Below are positions 53,457 to 61,918 of a stretch of 64,000 nucleotides of DNA, piece by piece (the first letter of the stretch is position 1; every line of letters starts with the position of its first letter). The stretch spans positions 1-64,000 of the forward strand of contig JAKVCD010000006.1 in assembly GCA_022446815.1 (NCBI GenBank), written 5' to 3'. Both the position numbers and the translations under genes were made by a program. Below the pieces are notes generated by a model that was not told the DNA's origin, did not search any database, and worked only from the letters and a program-made list of their open reading frames with translations. The DNA is from Planctomycetota bacterium. GTDB taxonomy: Bacteria; Planctomycetota; UBA1135; GCA-002686595.

Positions 53457-54356
53457 TTAGGACTTACAAGCCTCGAGCAGTCCGGCCTCGCGGAGGGACT
53501 CCTCCATGGCCGCGCCGATGCCTGAGGGGCTACGGCTGACTCGTACGCCCGCAGCCTCCATGGCAGCGATCTTCTCAGGGGCTGTGCCCTTACCGCCTGA
53601 GATGATGGCGCCGGCGTGCCCCATGCGCTTCCCAGGAGGCGCGGTGGCGCCAGCGACGAAGCCCACGACAGGCTTGCTCATATCGCTCTGGATGAACTCA
53701 GCGGCCTGCTCCTCTGCGGTCCCGCCGATCTCACCAATCATCACGACCGCGTCAGTGTCAGGGTCCTCCTCAAAGGCTTTGAGGCAGTCAACGAAGTGCG
53801 TGCCGTTCACGGGGTCCCCACCAATGCCCACGCAGGTGGACTGACCGATCCCGAGGCAGGTGAGCTGCCACACAGCCTCATAAGTCAGGGTGCCGGAGCG
53901 CGACACCACACCGACCCGACCGGGCTTATGGATATAGCCGGGCATGATCCCGATCTTGCACTCACCGGGGGTGATCACGCCGGGGCAGTTCGGGCCGATG
54001 AGCTGCGTCTCAGAATCACGCACGCGCTCCATGACCTTAACCATGTCGAGCACGGGAATGCCCTCGGTGATCGCGACGACGAGCTCAATGCCCGCGTCCA
54101 CAGCCTCGATGATCGCCTCACCGGCAAACGGCGGCGGGACATAGATCACGCTGGCGTTGCAGCCTGTAGCGTCCCGCGCCTCAGCGACGCTCCCGAAGAC
54201 AGGCAGATCTAGGTGTGTCTCGCCCGCCTTGCGAGGGTTCACCCCGCCGACCATTTTCGTGCCGTATTCGATCGCGCCCTTCGAGTGAAAGGTCCCGGTC
54301 TTACCCGTGAAGCCCTGGCAGATGAGCTTCGTCTCCTTACCAACCATGACGCTCAC
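53457..54356 (-). CDS. sucD: Succinyl-CoA synthetase subunit alpha
   Basis: The alpha subunit binds CoA and carries the phosphohistidine in the TCA-cycle conversion of succinyl-CoA to succinate with ATP or GTP formation. The 299-residue protein has the CoA-binding domain ([35 protein letters not shown]), [29 protein letters not shown] and the active-site histidine in [17 protein letters not shown]. The start is GTG 54356: its GTGA overlaps the sucC stop and AGGAGG lies 6 bp upstream. The internal ATG three codons later is less well placed. Confidence 0.95.
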   Translation of the reverse strand: MSVMVGKETKLICQGFTGKTGTFHSKGAIEYGTKMVGGVNPRKAGETHLDLPVFGSVAEARDATGCNASVIYVPPPFAGEAIIEAVDAGIELVVAITEGIPVLDMVKVMERVRDSETQLIGPNCPGVITPGECKIGIMPGYIHKPGRVGVVSRSGTLTYEAVWQLTCLGIGQSTCVGIGGDPVNGTHFVDCLKAFEEDPDTDAVVMIGEIGGTAEEQAAEFIQSDMSKPVVGFVAGATAPPGKRMGHAGAIISGGKGTAPEKIAAMEAAGVRVSRSPSGIGAAMEESLREAGLLEACKS

Positions 54357-55528
54357 GCGGCACCTCCTACGCCGATCGCGGCGCACGCTTTCTGGGCGGC
54401 CTCGTCGAGGCTCGCCGCGGACTCAATGGGGAGGCCGGAGTCCGCGAGGATCTGGCGGCCTTCGTCGACGTTCGTCCCCTCGAGGCGGACGACGAGGGGC
54501 ACGCTCAGCTGGACCTCTTGGACCGCTGCGACGATGCCTGAGGCGATGACATCGCACTTCATGATGCCACCGAAGATGTTGACCAAGACCGCCTTCACCT
54601 TCTCGTCAGAGAGCAGAATACGGAAGGCCGCCGTCACGTTCTCTTTGGTCGCGCCGCCGCCCACATCAAGGAAGTTCGCGGGTGAGCCACCGTAGAGCTG
54701 AATGACGTCCATGCTCGCCATCGCGAGCCCCGCGCCGTTCACCATGCAGCCGATGGAGCCATCGAGCGCGATGTAGTTGAGGTCGAACTTGCTCGCCTCG
54801 ATCTCCTTGGGATCCTCTTCATCGAGGTCCCGCAGCTCAAGCAGCTCCCCCTGTCTAAAGAGCCCGTTCGAGTCAAAGTTGACCTTCGCGTCAAGGGCGA
54901 TGACGCGGCCGCCTTCCGTCGTGACGAGCGGGTTGATCTCCGCGAGGGAGCAATCCTTCTCGACGAAGAGCTTCGCTAGCCCAGTCAGGAAGGTGACCGC
55001 CTCTGCTACAAGCTCCTCAGGGATCCCAATCCCAGAAGCCAAGCGCACAGCGTCCTCTTCAGAGAGTCCGTCCGCCGGGGAGTAGGACGCCTTCAAGATG
55101 AGCTCGGGCGTCTCTTCAGCCACCTTCTCGATCTCTACGCCGCCCTCGCTAGAGGCCATCATCACAGGCTGCTGCGTCTCGCGGTCAACGACGATGCCGA
55201 TGTAGTACTCGCTGGCGATCGCTGAGCCCTCTTCGACCCAAAGCCGCCGGACCTCTTGACCTTCAGGTCCGGTCTGGTGAGTTACGAGGGTCGCACCGAG
55301 GATCGCCTCAGCTGCCTCGCGCGCCTCATCTTGAGAGCGGACGAGCTTTACGCCCCCCGCCTTTCCGCGGCCGCCCGCGTGGATCTGCGCCTTGACGACG
55401 CAGAGCTCCGTGTCGAGCGCTTCGTAGGCGGCGACGGCCTCATCGACGCTCACGCAGAAGTGACCGCTAGGTACGGCCAGACCTGCAGAGCGCAAGAGCT
55501 CCTTCGCCTGATATTCGTGGATCTTCAT
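54353..55528 (-). CDS. sucC: Succinyl-CoA synthetase subunit beta
   Basis: The ATP-grasp beta subunit that binds nucleotide and succinate. The 391-residue protein starts [20 protein letters not shown], the family's standard opening. It continues with [20 protein letters not shown], the metal-site [45 protein letters not shown] and the C-terminal [18 protein letters not shown]. The start ATG 55528 lacks a Shine-Dalgarno; the longer in-frame extension to 55627 is not conserved. sucC and sucD overlap by 4 bp. Confidence 0.96.
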   Translation of the reverse strand: MKIHEYQAKELLRSAGLAVPSGHFCVSVDEAVAAYEALDTELCVVKAQIHAGGRGKAGGVKLVRSQDEAREAAEAILGATLVTHQTGPEGQEVRRLWVEEGSAIASEYYIGIVVDRETQQPVMMASSEGGVEIEKVAEETPELILKASYSPADGLSEEDAVRLASGIGIPEELVAEAVTFLTGLAKLFVEKDCSLAEINPLVTTEGGRVIALDAKVNFDSNGLFRQGELLELRDLDEEDPKEIEASKFDLNYIALDGSIGCMVNGAGLAMASMDVIQLYGGSPANFLDVGGGATKENVTAAFRILLSDEKVKAVLVNIFGGIMKCDVIASGIVAAVQEVQLSVPLVVRLEGTNVDEGRQILADSGLPIESAASLDEAAQKACAAIGVGGAA

Positions 55529-55598
55529 GTTCTGTTGGGTTGGGCGCCTCGCCCATCGCTTCGATGCCCCGGCACCGATACCGGAGAATTTGGGAGAC

Positions 55599-55627
55599 AG
55601 TCTATCCGCCCGACACGGAGGCCCCAA
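55599..55627 (-). promoter_or_regulatory. Candidate sigma-70 promoter of sucCD
   Basis: On the minus strand TTGGGG (55622-55627), a 17-bp spacer and TAGACT (55599-55604). The predicted start is near 55592, leaving a leader of about 64 nt. The rest of the 221-bp gap to the divergent rhomboid gene shows nothing further I can support. Confidence 0.35.
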
Positions 55628-55749
55628 CCACTTCGCCTATTCAGCGACCAAAGGGGCACATAAGCCGAGAGAGCTAGATCACCTGACCGCCGCGTGGTAC
55701 TAGAGAGTCAGCGCCCCACGGCTGACAGGGGCGCGAGGAGCCCCCACGC

Positions 55750-56640
55750 GTGACCCCTGAAGAGCTGATAGAGGTGTGCGCCAGCCCAAAGCGCCAGGCG
55801 CGAGAGCTCTCCCTCGTACTGCACGCCCTTAAGATCCCTCACCACCTCCAGGCGGCAGGGGCCAGGGTCCACATCTTGGTCCCTGCGCAGCACCTAGAGC
55901 GAGCCCGACACGAGCTGCAGCAATACATCGCGGAGGGACCCCTCAGAACCGCCAAGCCGACGCCGCCGGACAAGCGCGCGGGCTACAGAGCCGCATGGAT
56001 CTGGGCGCTCACGCTCACCGGCATACACTTCTTGACCTTCTTCGGGCCAGGTCTCCTGCGGAGTCGCACCGCGATCGCTGTAGCCAGCCTCATCCGGGAC
56101 GGCGAGCTTTGGCGCACGATCACCTCTTTGACCCTGCACGCAGACCACCTTCACCTCCTCAGCAACCTGATCTTTGGCGGCCTGCTCATTGGCATCCTCG
56201 CAGCCGAGACCGGCCTCGGCACAGCGCTGCTCTTGACCCTCCTCGGCGGCGCGCTCGGGAACACCCTCAATGCTTTCATCGGCTCGGAAGCCCACCGCTC
56301 TCTCGGCGCCTCGACCGCTGTCTTTGCGAGCCTCGGCGTCCTCGTCGGCGCGCGCTTTCGAGCAGAGCGCGCTGGCCCATCTCGAGCGAAAGCCTGGGTG
56401 CCGCTCCTCGCCGGCCTCTTTTTATTGGGCTGGCTCGGCGGACCCTCAGAGCGCATGGGCCCCAACGGAATCATCCGTACAGACGTCCCGGCACACGTCT
56501 TCGGACTCCTGGCAGGGCTCTGCCTCGGCTACGCATGCTTGCGCCCCGGGAGCCGTTTCAGACGACAAGGGCTACAAGTCCTCTGCGCAGCCGTCTTACT
56601 CATCGCTGCTTGGGCCGCGTGGGCCTTGAGCGAGCTCTAG
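55750..56640 (+). CDS. Rhomboid family protease with N-terminal soluble domain
   Basis: A 296-residue protein. Residues 1-62 form a small alpha/beta domain (ELIEVCASPKRQARELSLVL, GARVHILVPAQHLERARHEL) resembling the DUF2007-type module found at the start of some rhomboids. The membrane part has the catalytic serine S188 in LGASTAVFASLG, histidine H249 in VPAHVFGLLAG, and H135/N139 in HLHLLSNLIFGG. It is thus a complete protease, distinct from the rhomboid at 40695, which instead has a C-terminal tail. The start is GTG 55750. It is convergent with the bL34 gene, 9 bp away. Confidence 0.88.
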   Translation: MTPEELIEVCASPKRQARELSLVLHALKIPHHLQAAGARVHILVPAQHLERARHELQQYIAEGPLRTAKPTPPDKRAGYRAAWIWALTLTGIHFLTFFGPGLLRSRTAIAVASLIRDGELWRTITSLTLHADHLHLLSNLIFGGLLIGILAAETGLGTALLLTLLGGALGNTLNAFIGSEAHRSLGASTAVFASLGVLVGARFRAERAGPSRAKAWVPLLAGLFLLGWLGGPSERMGPNGIIRTDVPAHVFGLLAGLCLGYACLRPGSRFRRQGLQVLCAAVLLIAAWAAWALSEL

Positions 56641-56653
56641 GCCTGAGGCCTAG
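56637..56653. terminator. Shared hairpin at the convergent rhomboid/bL34 ends
   Basis: CTAGGCC (56637-56643) and GGCCTAG (56647-56653) form a perfect 7-bp palindrome with a TGA centre. Each arm contains one gene's stop codon: TAG at 56638-56640 on plus and TAG at 56652-56650 on minus. It can act in both directions but has no T tract. Confidence 0.4.
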
Positions 56654-56775
56654 ATGGAGCCGTGACGAGCGCGCTGACGCTTGTTGATCTTGCGGCCGCT
56701 GGCCGTCTTTTGACGCGTGCGGAAGCCGGTCTTCTTGGCCTTCTTCGCCTTGCTGTTGCGTGTCTTGATCTTCAT
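56650..56775 (-). CDS. rpmH: 50S ribosomal protein bL34
   Basis: A 41-residue, extremely basic protein found by reading the gap between the rhomboid and fumC genes. It begins MKIKTRNSKAKKAKKTGFRT and continues RQKTASGRKINKRQRARHG. The pattern GFRxRxxTxxGRxxxxxRxRAxxG matches bL34, a small protein of the large ribosomal subunit. The start ATG 56775 has AGGAG about 15 bp upstream, rather far. In most bacteria rpmH sits beside rnpA and dnaA; neither is here. It follows fumC in opposite order on the same strand only by location (87 bp upstream lies the fumC end), so it may use the fumC transcript or a local TAGAAT-like -10 at 56810-56815. Confidence 0.85.
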   Translation of the reverse strand: MKIKTRNSKAKKAKKTGFRTRQKTASGRKINKRQRARHGSI

Positions 56776-56862
56776 GTTGGGGAGGGCTCCTGCCCGAATG
56801 AGGCGGAAGATTCTAGCTGAGGCTAGTGCGCGCCGCGAGGGCTAGGCGTGGAAACCTGCCCG

Positions 56863-58266
56863 CTAGGCCTCTCTGGGGCCTGTCATTTCGACCGGAACGA
56901 CCGCAGCTTCAAACTCATCGGCGCTCATGAGCCCCAACTCCACCACAGCTTCCACGAGGGTTGTGCCCTCTGTGTAGGCTTTCTTTGCCACCTTGGCAGC
57001 GTTGTCGTAGCCAATATGGCGATTGAGGGCCGTAACGAGCATCAGCGACTGCTTCATCAGTGAGTCCACGCGCTCGACGTCAAGCTCCAGCCCCTCCACG
57101 CACTTCTCTCGAAAGGAGTCACAGCCGTCAGCCAGCAGGGTGATCGACTCGAGCACGTTGTGGATGATCACGGGCTTAAAGACGTTCAACTCGAAGTTCC
57201 CTTGCGAGCCGGCGATGCCGACTGTCGCGTCGTTCCCCATCACCTGCGTGCAGACCATCGTGAGGGCCTCGCACTGCGTGGGGTTCACCTTGCCAGGCAT
57301 GATGGAAGAGCCAGGCTCGTTCGCAGGGAGCTTGAGCTCGCCGAGCCCGCAGCGGGGTCCGGAGCCCAACCAGCGCACGTCATTCGCGATCTTCATCAGC
57401 GCAGCCGCCGTGGTCCGGAGCATTCCAGAGAGAGAGACGAGCGCGTCGTGCCCAGCCAAGCCGGAGAACTTGTTCGGCGCAGAGACGAAGGGCAGCCCCG
57501 TCTCCTCTGCGATACGCTCAGCAGAGAGGTCCGCGTAGCGCGGGTGGGTGTTGAGGCCAGTCCCCACAGCCGTCCCACCGAGGGCTAACTCATAGACAGC
57601 GGGGAGGGTCGCCTCGATGGCGCGGCGCGCGTCGGCGAGCTGCTGCGCCCAGCCGGAGAGCTCCTGCCCAACCGTGAGCGGGGTGGCGTCCTGCAGGTGA
57701 GTGCGCCCGATCTTCACGACCTCGCTCCAAACCTCCGCCTTAGCACGGATCACGCTCTCCAGCGCCTCGATCGCTGGCAGCAACCGCTTCACCGCTTGCT
57801 CACCAGCCGCGATGTGCATCGCCGCCGGGAAGGTGTCGTTCGAGCTCTGGGCCCGATTCACGTGATCGTTAGGGTGAACTGGATCCTTGGAGCCGAGGCT
57901 CCCACCGAGGAGCTGAATCGCTCGATTCGAGATCACCTCGTTGGTGTTCATATTGGACTGCGTCCCTGAGCCCGTCTGCCAGACGACGAGCGGGAAGTGC
58001 ACGTCGTGGTCACCGGCGATCACCTCGTCGGCGGCTTGTAAGAGCGCAGCCTGCTGCTCCTCGCTCAGGACTTCGAGCTCCCCGAGCTCGATGTTGGCCT
58101 GCGCAGCGCACTTCTTGACGATCCCTAGCGCCCGAACCATCGCTCGCGGGAACATATGGCCGCCGATCTTGAAGTTCTGGCGAGAGCGCGCGGTCTGCGC
58201 TCCATAGAGGGCGTCATCAGGGACCTCGATCGGCCCCATAGAGTCTGATTCGGTGCGCGTGGACAT
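56863..58266 (-). CDS. fumC: Class II fumarate hydratase
   Basis: Hydrates fumarate to L-malate in the TCA cycle as an iron-free homotetramer. The 467-residue protein has the class II order: [19 protein letters not shown] at the start, [55 protein letters not shown] with the catalytic histidine, and the superfamily signature [11 protein letters not shown] near residue 320 with the catalytic serine. It follows mdh on the same strand after 126 bp that hold three stem-loops, and bL34 lies downstream. Confidence 0.96.
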   Translation of the reverse strand: MSTRTESDSMGPIEVPDDALYGAQTARSRQNFKIGGHMFPRAMVRALGIVKKCAAQANIELGELEVLSEEQQAALLQAADEVIAGDHDVHFPLVVWQTGSGTQSNMNTNEVISNRAIQLLGGSLGSKDPVHPNDHVNRAQSSNDTFPAAMHIAAGEQAVKRLLPAIEALESVIRAKAEVWSEVVKIGRTHLQDATPLTVGQELSGWAQQLADARRAIEATLPAVYELALGGTAVGTGLNTHPRYADLSAERIAEETGLPFVSAPNKFSGLAGHDALVSLSGMLRTTAAALMKIANDVRWLGSGPRCGLGELKLPANEPGSSIMPGKVNPTQCEALTMVCTQVMGNDATVGIAGSQGNFELNVFKPVIIHNVLESITLLADGCDSFREKCVEGLELDVERVDSLMKQSLMLVTALNRHIGYDNAAKVAKKAYTEGTTLVEAVVELGLMSADEFEAAVVPVEMTGPREA

Positions 58267-58301
58267 GGCGTCGATTGGCGTCGGTTTCTGCGTCAGGCCT
58301 A

Positions 58302-58377
58302 GGCGCGCTGATGCGCGCCATCGTGGTCTCTGCCGAGGCTCGGCTCGACCACCTTTCGTGGCGGGAGTGTACCTCCC
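58302..58377 (-). other. Three consecutive stem-loops between mdh and fumC
   Basis: Reading from mdh towards fumC on the minus strand: GGGAG/CTCCC with a 5-nt loop (58363-58377); a 30-nt two-part stem with outer arms GTGGTC/GACCAC and inner CCGAG/CTCGG (58323-58352); and GGCGCGC/GCGCGCC with an ATCA loop (58302-58319). None has a T tract. They occupy most of the 126-bp gap and could be a structured leader of fumC or an mRNA-processing or protection region. Confidence 0.45.
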
Positions 58378-58392
58378 TAGAGCCCACCTACG

Positions 58393-59349
58393 TTAGAGCA
58401 GGCCCAAGTCCCTTAGCGTCTCAAGGTCTGCAGCGATAGCGCCCGCGGTCTTCTGCATCTGGATGCGGGCCTCTGCGGTGAGCGGGAGCTCGACGATAGC
58501 CTCCACGCCGCGCCCACCCAGGACAGCGGGGACCCCCATATAGAGGCCTTCTAGACCGTACTGCCCGTTCAGAAGGCACGCGCAAGGCATGAGCCTGCGC
58601 TCATCACGCAAGATGGCGCCCGCCATTGCCACTGCCGAGGCTGCGGGAGCGAACCACGCACTCCCCGTCTTCAAGAGCCCCACGATCTCAGCGCCGCCGT
58701 GCCGCGTGCGGTCGGAGAGCGCGTCGATCTCCTGCGCGCTCAGGATCGCGTTGAGGGCGACCCCCGCGACGCTCGTGTGCTCCGGCACAGGGACCATGGA
58801 GTCACCGTGCGCGCCGAGCACCATCGCCTCTGCGTCTTGCGTCGCGGTCCCAGTCGCCTCAGCAGCGAAGAAGCGGAAGCGCGCCGAGTCGAGCACGCCC
58901 GCCATCCCCACCACTTGCCTCGCCGGAAAGCCTGTGCGCGCGCGCATGAGGTGAACCATGGAGTCGAGAGGGTTGGTCACGACGATCACCACGGCGTCAG
59001 GCGAGCTCTCGCGGACATAATCTGCGACCGCGCTGATCACACGCCCGTTGGTCTCCAAGAGGTCGGACCGACTCATACCCGGAGTGCGGGGCCTACCAGC
59101 GGTCATGATGACCACATCTGAGCCCGCGGTGTCGCCGGGGTCATTCGTCCCTACGACGCGACTAGCGAAGCCCTCTACGGCCGCCATCTGGTTGAGATCG
59201 AGGGCGATCCCTTGCGGCCGGCCCTCGACGACGTCGATCAAGCAGACCTCGCTCGCGAGGTCCTTGGTAGCAGCGAGCTGGGCGCAGGAGGAGCCGACGT
59301 ATCCAGCACCTACGACAGTGATCTTTCGACTGGGGATGCTCACGAGCAC
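58393..59349 (-). CDS. mdh: Malate dehydrogenase, LDH-like type
   Basis: Oxidises malate to oxaloacetate with NAD. The 318-residue protein has VVGAGYVGSSCAQLA (G14-x-G16-x2-G19), the acidic residue in CLIDVVEGRPQG for NAD, and GRPRTPGMSRSDLL. The two arginines of GRPRTPGMSR, where lactate dehydrogenases have GxxQ, favour malate as substrate. The catalytic histidine is in VLGAHGDSMVPV. The start is GTG 59349 or the GTG two codons later. With fumC downstream and sucCD nearby it forms a TCA-cycle neighbourhood. Confidence 0.92.
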   Translation of the reverse strand: MLVSIPSRKITVVGAGYVGSSCAQLAATKDLASEVCLIDVVEGRPQGIALDLNQMAAVEGFASRVVGTNDPGDTAGSDVVIMTAGRPRTPGMSRSDLLETNGRVISAVADYVRESSPDAVVIVVTNPLDSMVHLMRARTGFPARQVVGMAGVLDSARFRFFAAEATGTATQDAEAMVLGAHGDSMVPVPEHTSVAGVALNAILSAQEIDALSDRTRHGGAEIVGLLKTGSAWFAPAASAVAMAGAILRDERRLMPCACLLNGQYGLEGLYMGVPAVLGGRGVEAIVELPLTAEARIQMQKTAGAIAADLETLRDLGLL

Positions 59350-59406
59350 GAGCCTAAGTTCGCGCGACGCCCACCGCCAGCCTCCGCAGCGAAGAGCGCG
59401 CGGAGC

Positions 59407-60594
59407 TCAACCACCGAGCAAGTCCTCGGAGTTCTCCTCCCACCACTTGCGCCAAGCGCCCTGGGCCTTGACGCGGTCGGCCTCCTTGCTGAGGGGGTCG
59501 AAGCGGAAGTCCTTCCCTGAGATCACCCGCAAGGCGACGACAGCCGCCTCCCTCACCGCCGCCTGGCTGTCGCTGAGCGTGCTGATGAGCCCGGGGATCG
59601 CCGCCGCGCTCCCTAGATCTCCAAGCACCCGCGCCGTCGCCATGCGGACAAAGACATCCTCATCCTCAAGCATGGGCAAGAGATACTGAACAGCGCGCGG
59701 GTCCTCGGTGTCACCGAGGACTGTCACCGCGTTCCAGCGGTTCCCTGCGCTCGGGTCCTTCAGCTCCGGCAAGTAGGCCAGCCAGCTAGGCTGCCCGCCT
59801 CCCTCGCCGCTGCCAGCAGTCGCCACGCCACCTTCGAGCACCTCCTCTAAGGCGAGCACACGGTCCTTCAAGTAGCCGAGCTCATCTTGCATCGTGCCGG
59901 CGGCGTCAGAGGCTACGTTCGCCGCCTCAGAGGCGCCCTTCACGCTAGCCTCCAAGGAGCGCCGATCCTCAGCTGTGGACTCCCTCAGCGCCTCGACTGA
60001 GTTCTCAATCCGAGCGGCCCGGCTCCCTAGGTTCGTGAACTTCTCGTTCATGGATCCTTCAAGAGCGCTGAAGCCATCCCGCGTGATCGTGTCCCGCTCC
60101 TGCTCTTGCCTCGCGAGATACGCCTGAAGATCACGGAAGCGCACGTCGGCTGCCTCATCCCTCTCCTCGAGGGCGACGAGAGACTGACTGAGCGCAGCGC
60201 GCGAACGCTCACCCTCGATCCATAGGTAAGCGTTGCCCGCTAATGAGGCGATGAAGCCCAGGGACAGCAAGCCCAACATGCAGCTGGAGAGGCTCACGCC
60301 TGCGCTCGAACTCGCTTGCGCGGCCGGCGCGGCGGCAGATGCTGTCGCCGCTCTCCCTGCCTTAGGCGCTGCTACAGGAGCGGCCGTCGCCTCCGCCAGC
60401 TCTCCCCCTTGTTCCGCTGCAGCACCTGACTGAGCCGCTACAGGGGCGGTGGCCGAAGAGCCACCAGCCTCCATAGTCATGACCTTGTCGCAGACAGCGC
60501 ACATGATCCGCTCCCCCCTACGCACAGCGGCGCCACTATCCAGGTCGGACTGGGGAACAGACTCGTTGCAGATGTCGCAGAAAAAAATATCCAT
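59407..60594 (-). CDS. Zinc-ribbon, membrane-anchored HEAT-repeat protein
   Basis: A 395-residue protein of unrecognised function. The N-terminus has a possible zinc ribbon (FFCDICNES and MCAVCDKV), then an Ala-rich linker, one membrane helix (MLGLLSLGFIASLAGNAYLWI) and a long coiled coil (about 145-270). The C-terminal part is a HEAT/PBS-lyase-like pair (NRWNAVTVLGDTEDPRAVQYL, VFVRMATARVLGDLGSAAAI, AAVREAAVVALRVISG) ending with FRFDP and WRKWWEEN. The start is ATG 60594, just before the ribbon, with AGGTG upstream. It is divergent from the TPR gene. Confidence 0.75.
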   Translation of the reverse strand: MDIFFCDICNESVPQSDLDSGAAVRRGERIMCAVCDKVMTMEAGGSSATAPVAAQSGAAAEQGGELAEATAAPVAAPKAGRAATASAAAPAAQASSSAGVSLSSCMLGLLSLGFIASLAGNAYLWIEGERSRAALSQSLVALEERDEAADVRFRDLQAYLARQEQERDTITRDGFSALEGSMNEKFTNLGSRAARIENSVEALRESTAEDRRSLEASVKGASEAANVASDAAGTMQDELGYLKDRVLALEEVLEGGVATAGSGEGGGQPSWLAYLPELKDPSAGNRWNAVTVLGDTEDPRAVQYLLPMLEDEDVFVRMATARVLGDLGSAAAIPGLISTLSDSQAAVREAAVVALRVISGKDFRFDPLSKEADRVKAQGAWRKWWEENSEDLLGG

Positions 60595-60686
60595 GGTCAG
60601 CTCACACCTACTCAAGAACGGGAGGCGCTCCTCGGCATGATGCTCACCCATTCTGTATCTTCCTTGCCCAGAGAGCCATCCTCTCC

Positions 60687-61166
60687 GTGCTCTTGCGCCA
60701 CGGCGGCCCCTACGTCAGGCTCTCTAACACACAAAGCTTCCTCACTCCGTTGCCCCGCGAATCCATACATCCTTCTCCCCTCCTCAGGGAGCAGCTTGGC
60801 CAGATCGGCCAAGAGTTCCTAGTGGACTTCTATCAGGTCGTCACTGACCGGCAACCGGAGAATCTAGAGGCCTTAGCAGAGCTCGCCCAAGCGCACACTC
60901 GCCTGGGAGAGTGGGAGCGCGGCCTAGAGCTCGACAGGCGATTAGTTCGGATGCTCCCGGAGGACCCGACCATCCGCTACAACCTCTCCTGCTCCCTCGC
61001 TCTCACAGATCGCACCCTCGAGGCGCTCGAGGCCCTCGAAGAGGCTATCGCGCTCGGCTATGACGACGTTGACTATCTCCTCAGCGATCCGGACATGGAC
61101 CCGCTCAAGGACGAGCCTCGCTTTGTAGAGCTCGTGCGCCGACTCCGCTTGCAGACAGCCTACTGA
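60687..61166 (+). CDS. TPR-repeat protein
   Basis: A 159-residue protein made of about three tetratricopeptide repeats: NLEALAELAQAHTRLGEWERG, TIRYNLSCSLALTDRTLEAL and a last one ending YLLSDPDMDPLKDEPRFVEL, a tail common in TPR proteins. It probably mediates protein contacts; no partner is known. The start is uncertain: GTG 60687 is the longest, lacks a Shine-Dalgarno and is followed by 35 residues without repeat character. It overlaps the convergent HEAT lipoprotein gene by 7 bp. Confidence 0.7.
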   Translation: MLLRHGGPYVRLSNTQSFLTPLPRESIHPSPLLREQLGQIGQEFLVDFYQVVTDRQPENLEALAELAQAHTRLGEWERGLELDRRLVRMLPEDPTIRYNLSCSLALTDRTLEALEALEEAIALGYDDVDYLLSDPDMDPLKDEPRFVELVRRLRLQTAY

Positions 61167-61783
61167 AGGTCTGCGCGGGCTAAGCCCTCTGCCTCTCGCG
61201 GAGCGCTGAGCTTGCTCCACCACTCGCGCCAACGCTCGACCGCGACGTCTCTGTCACCTTTGGGTCCGCCAGGCACATAACCGAAGCGGTCGTGTGACTC
61301 CTCGAAGAGAGATTGGGCGCACAGAGCGCGCACCATCAGGCGGTCATGCTCAAGCCCATCGATGAGGTGGGGCACCATGGAGTAGTCGCCTAGGCGTAAG
61401 AGCGCGCGAGCTCGCTCCAAGCGCAGCTCGACGTCCTCAATGTTCGGCCAAGGGAGCTCGTGGAGGGCAGGGATCAAGGCCGCATCTCCAGTCGCGCCGA
61501 GGGCGCCGAGAGCAGAGCCTGCCACGTCCGGGCGGAGATCCATGCAGAGCTCTAAGAGCGCGGGGTAGGCCGGCTCACCGGTCTCAGCGAACCATCGAAC
61601 GAGCTCCATACGCTCTACGCCATGAGTCCAGGGAAGGCGGCGCGCGCGGCGATCAATCTGCTGCTGCAGTCCGGGAGAGGGCCTAACCCAAGGGCTGATA
61701 TCTTGCACCGTCCCAGGGGTGCTGCAGGAGGGAAGGGCGAAGAGAGCGCAGAGTGAGAGCTTGATGAGGTGACTGTTTTTCAT
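61160..61783 (-). CDS. HEAT-repeat lipoprotein
   Basis: A 207-residue predicted lipoprotein: KLSLCALFALPSC with lipobox LPSC and anchor C20. Three or so HEAT-like helical pairs follow (ERMELVRWFAETGEPAYPAL, VAGSALGALGATGDAALIPAL, LERARALLRLGDYSMVPHLI, LMVRALCAQSLFEE). The end HDRFGYVPGGPKGDRDVAV and RWREWWSKL resembles the end of the HEAT protein at 59407. ATG 61783 is preceded by weak signals only. Function unknown; it probably sits in the periplasm as a scaffold. Confidence 0.75.
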   Translation of the reverse strand: MKNSHLIKLSLCALFALPSCSTPGTVQDISPWVRPSPGLQQQIDRRARRLPWTHGVERMELVRWFAETGEPAYPALLELCMDLRPDVAGSALGALGATGDAALIPALHELPWPNIEDVELRLERARALLRLGDYSMVPHLIDGLEHDRLMVRALCAQSLFEESHDRFGYVPGGPKGDRDVAVERWREWWSKLSAPREAEGLARADLQ

Positions 61784-61918
61784 CGCGTGTGGCCGGTGTC
61801 GAGGGAGGAGGCCGCGGCTCAGAGTGCTTTCACTCCACAGCGGGGCCCTTTCAAGACATGCCTCGACCAGGGAGGTCGCCGATCTGAAGTCAGACCGACG
61901 CTTTCCTCAGGCTTCGCC

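Noticed and set aside
61822-61835. GAGTG-N4-CACTC dyad before the HEAT lipoprotein gene
   Set aside because: Resembles half of a CIRCE core but with wrong orientation and spacing; too short to claim as an operator.
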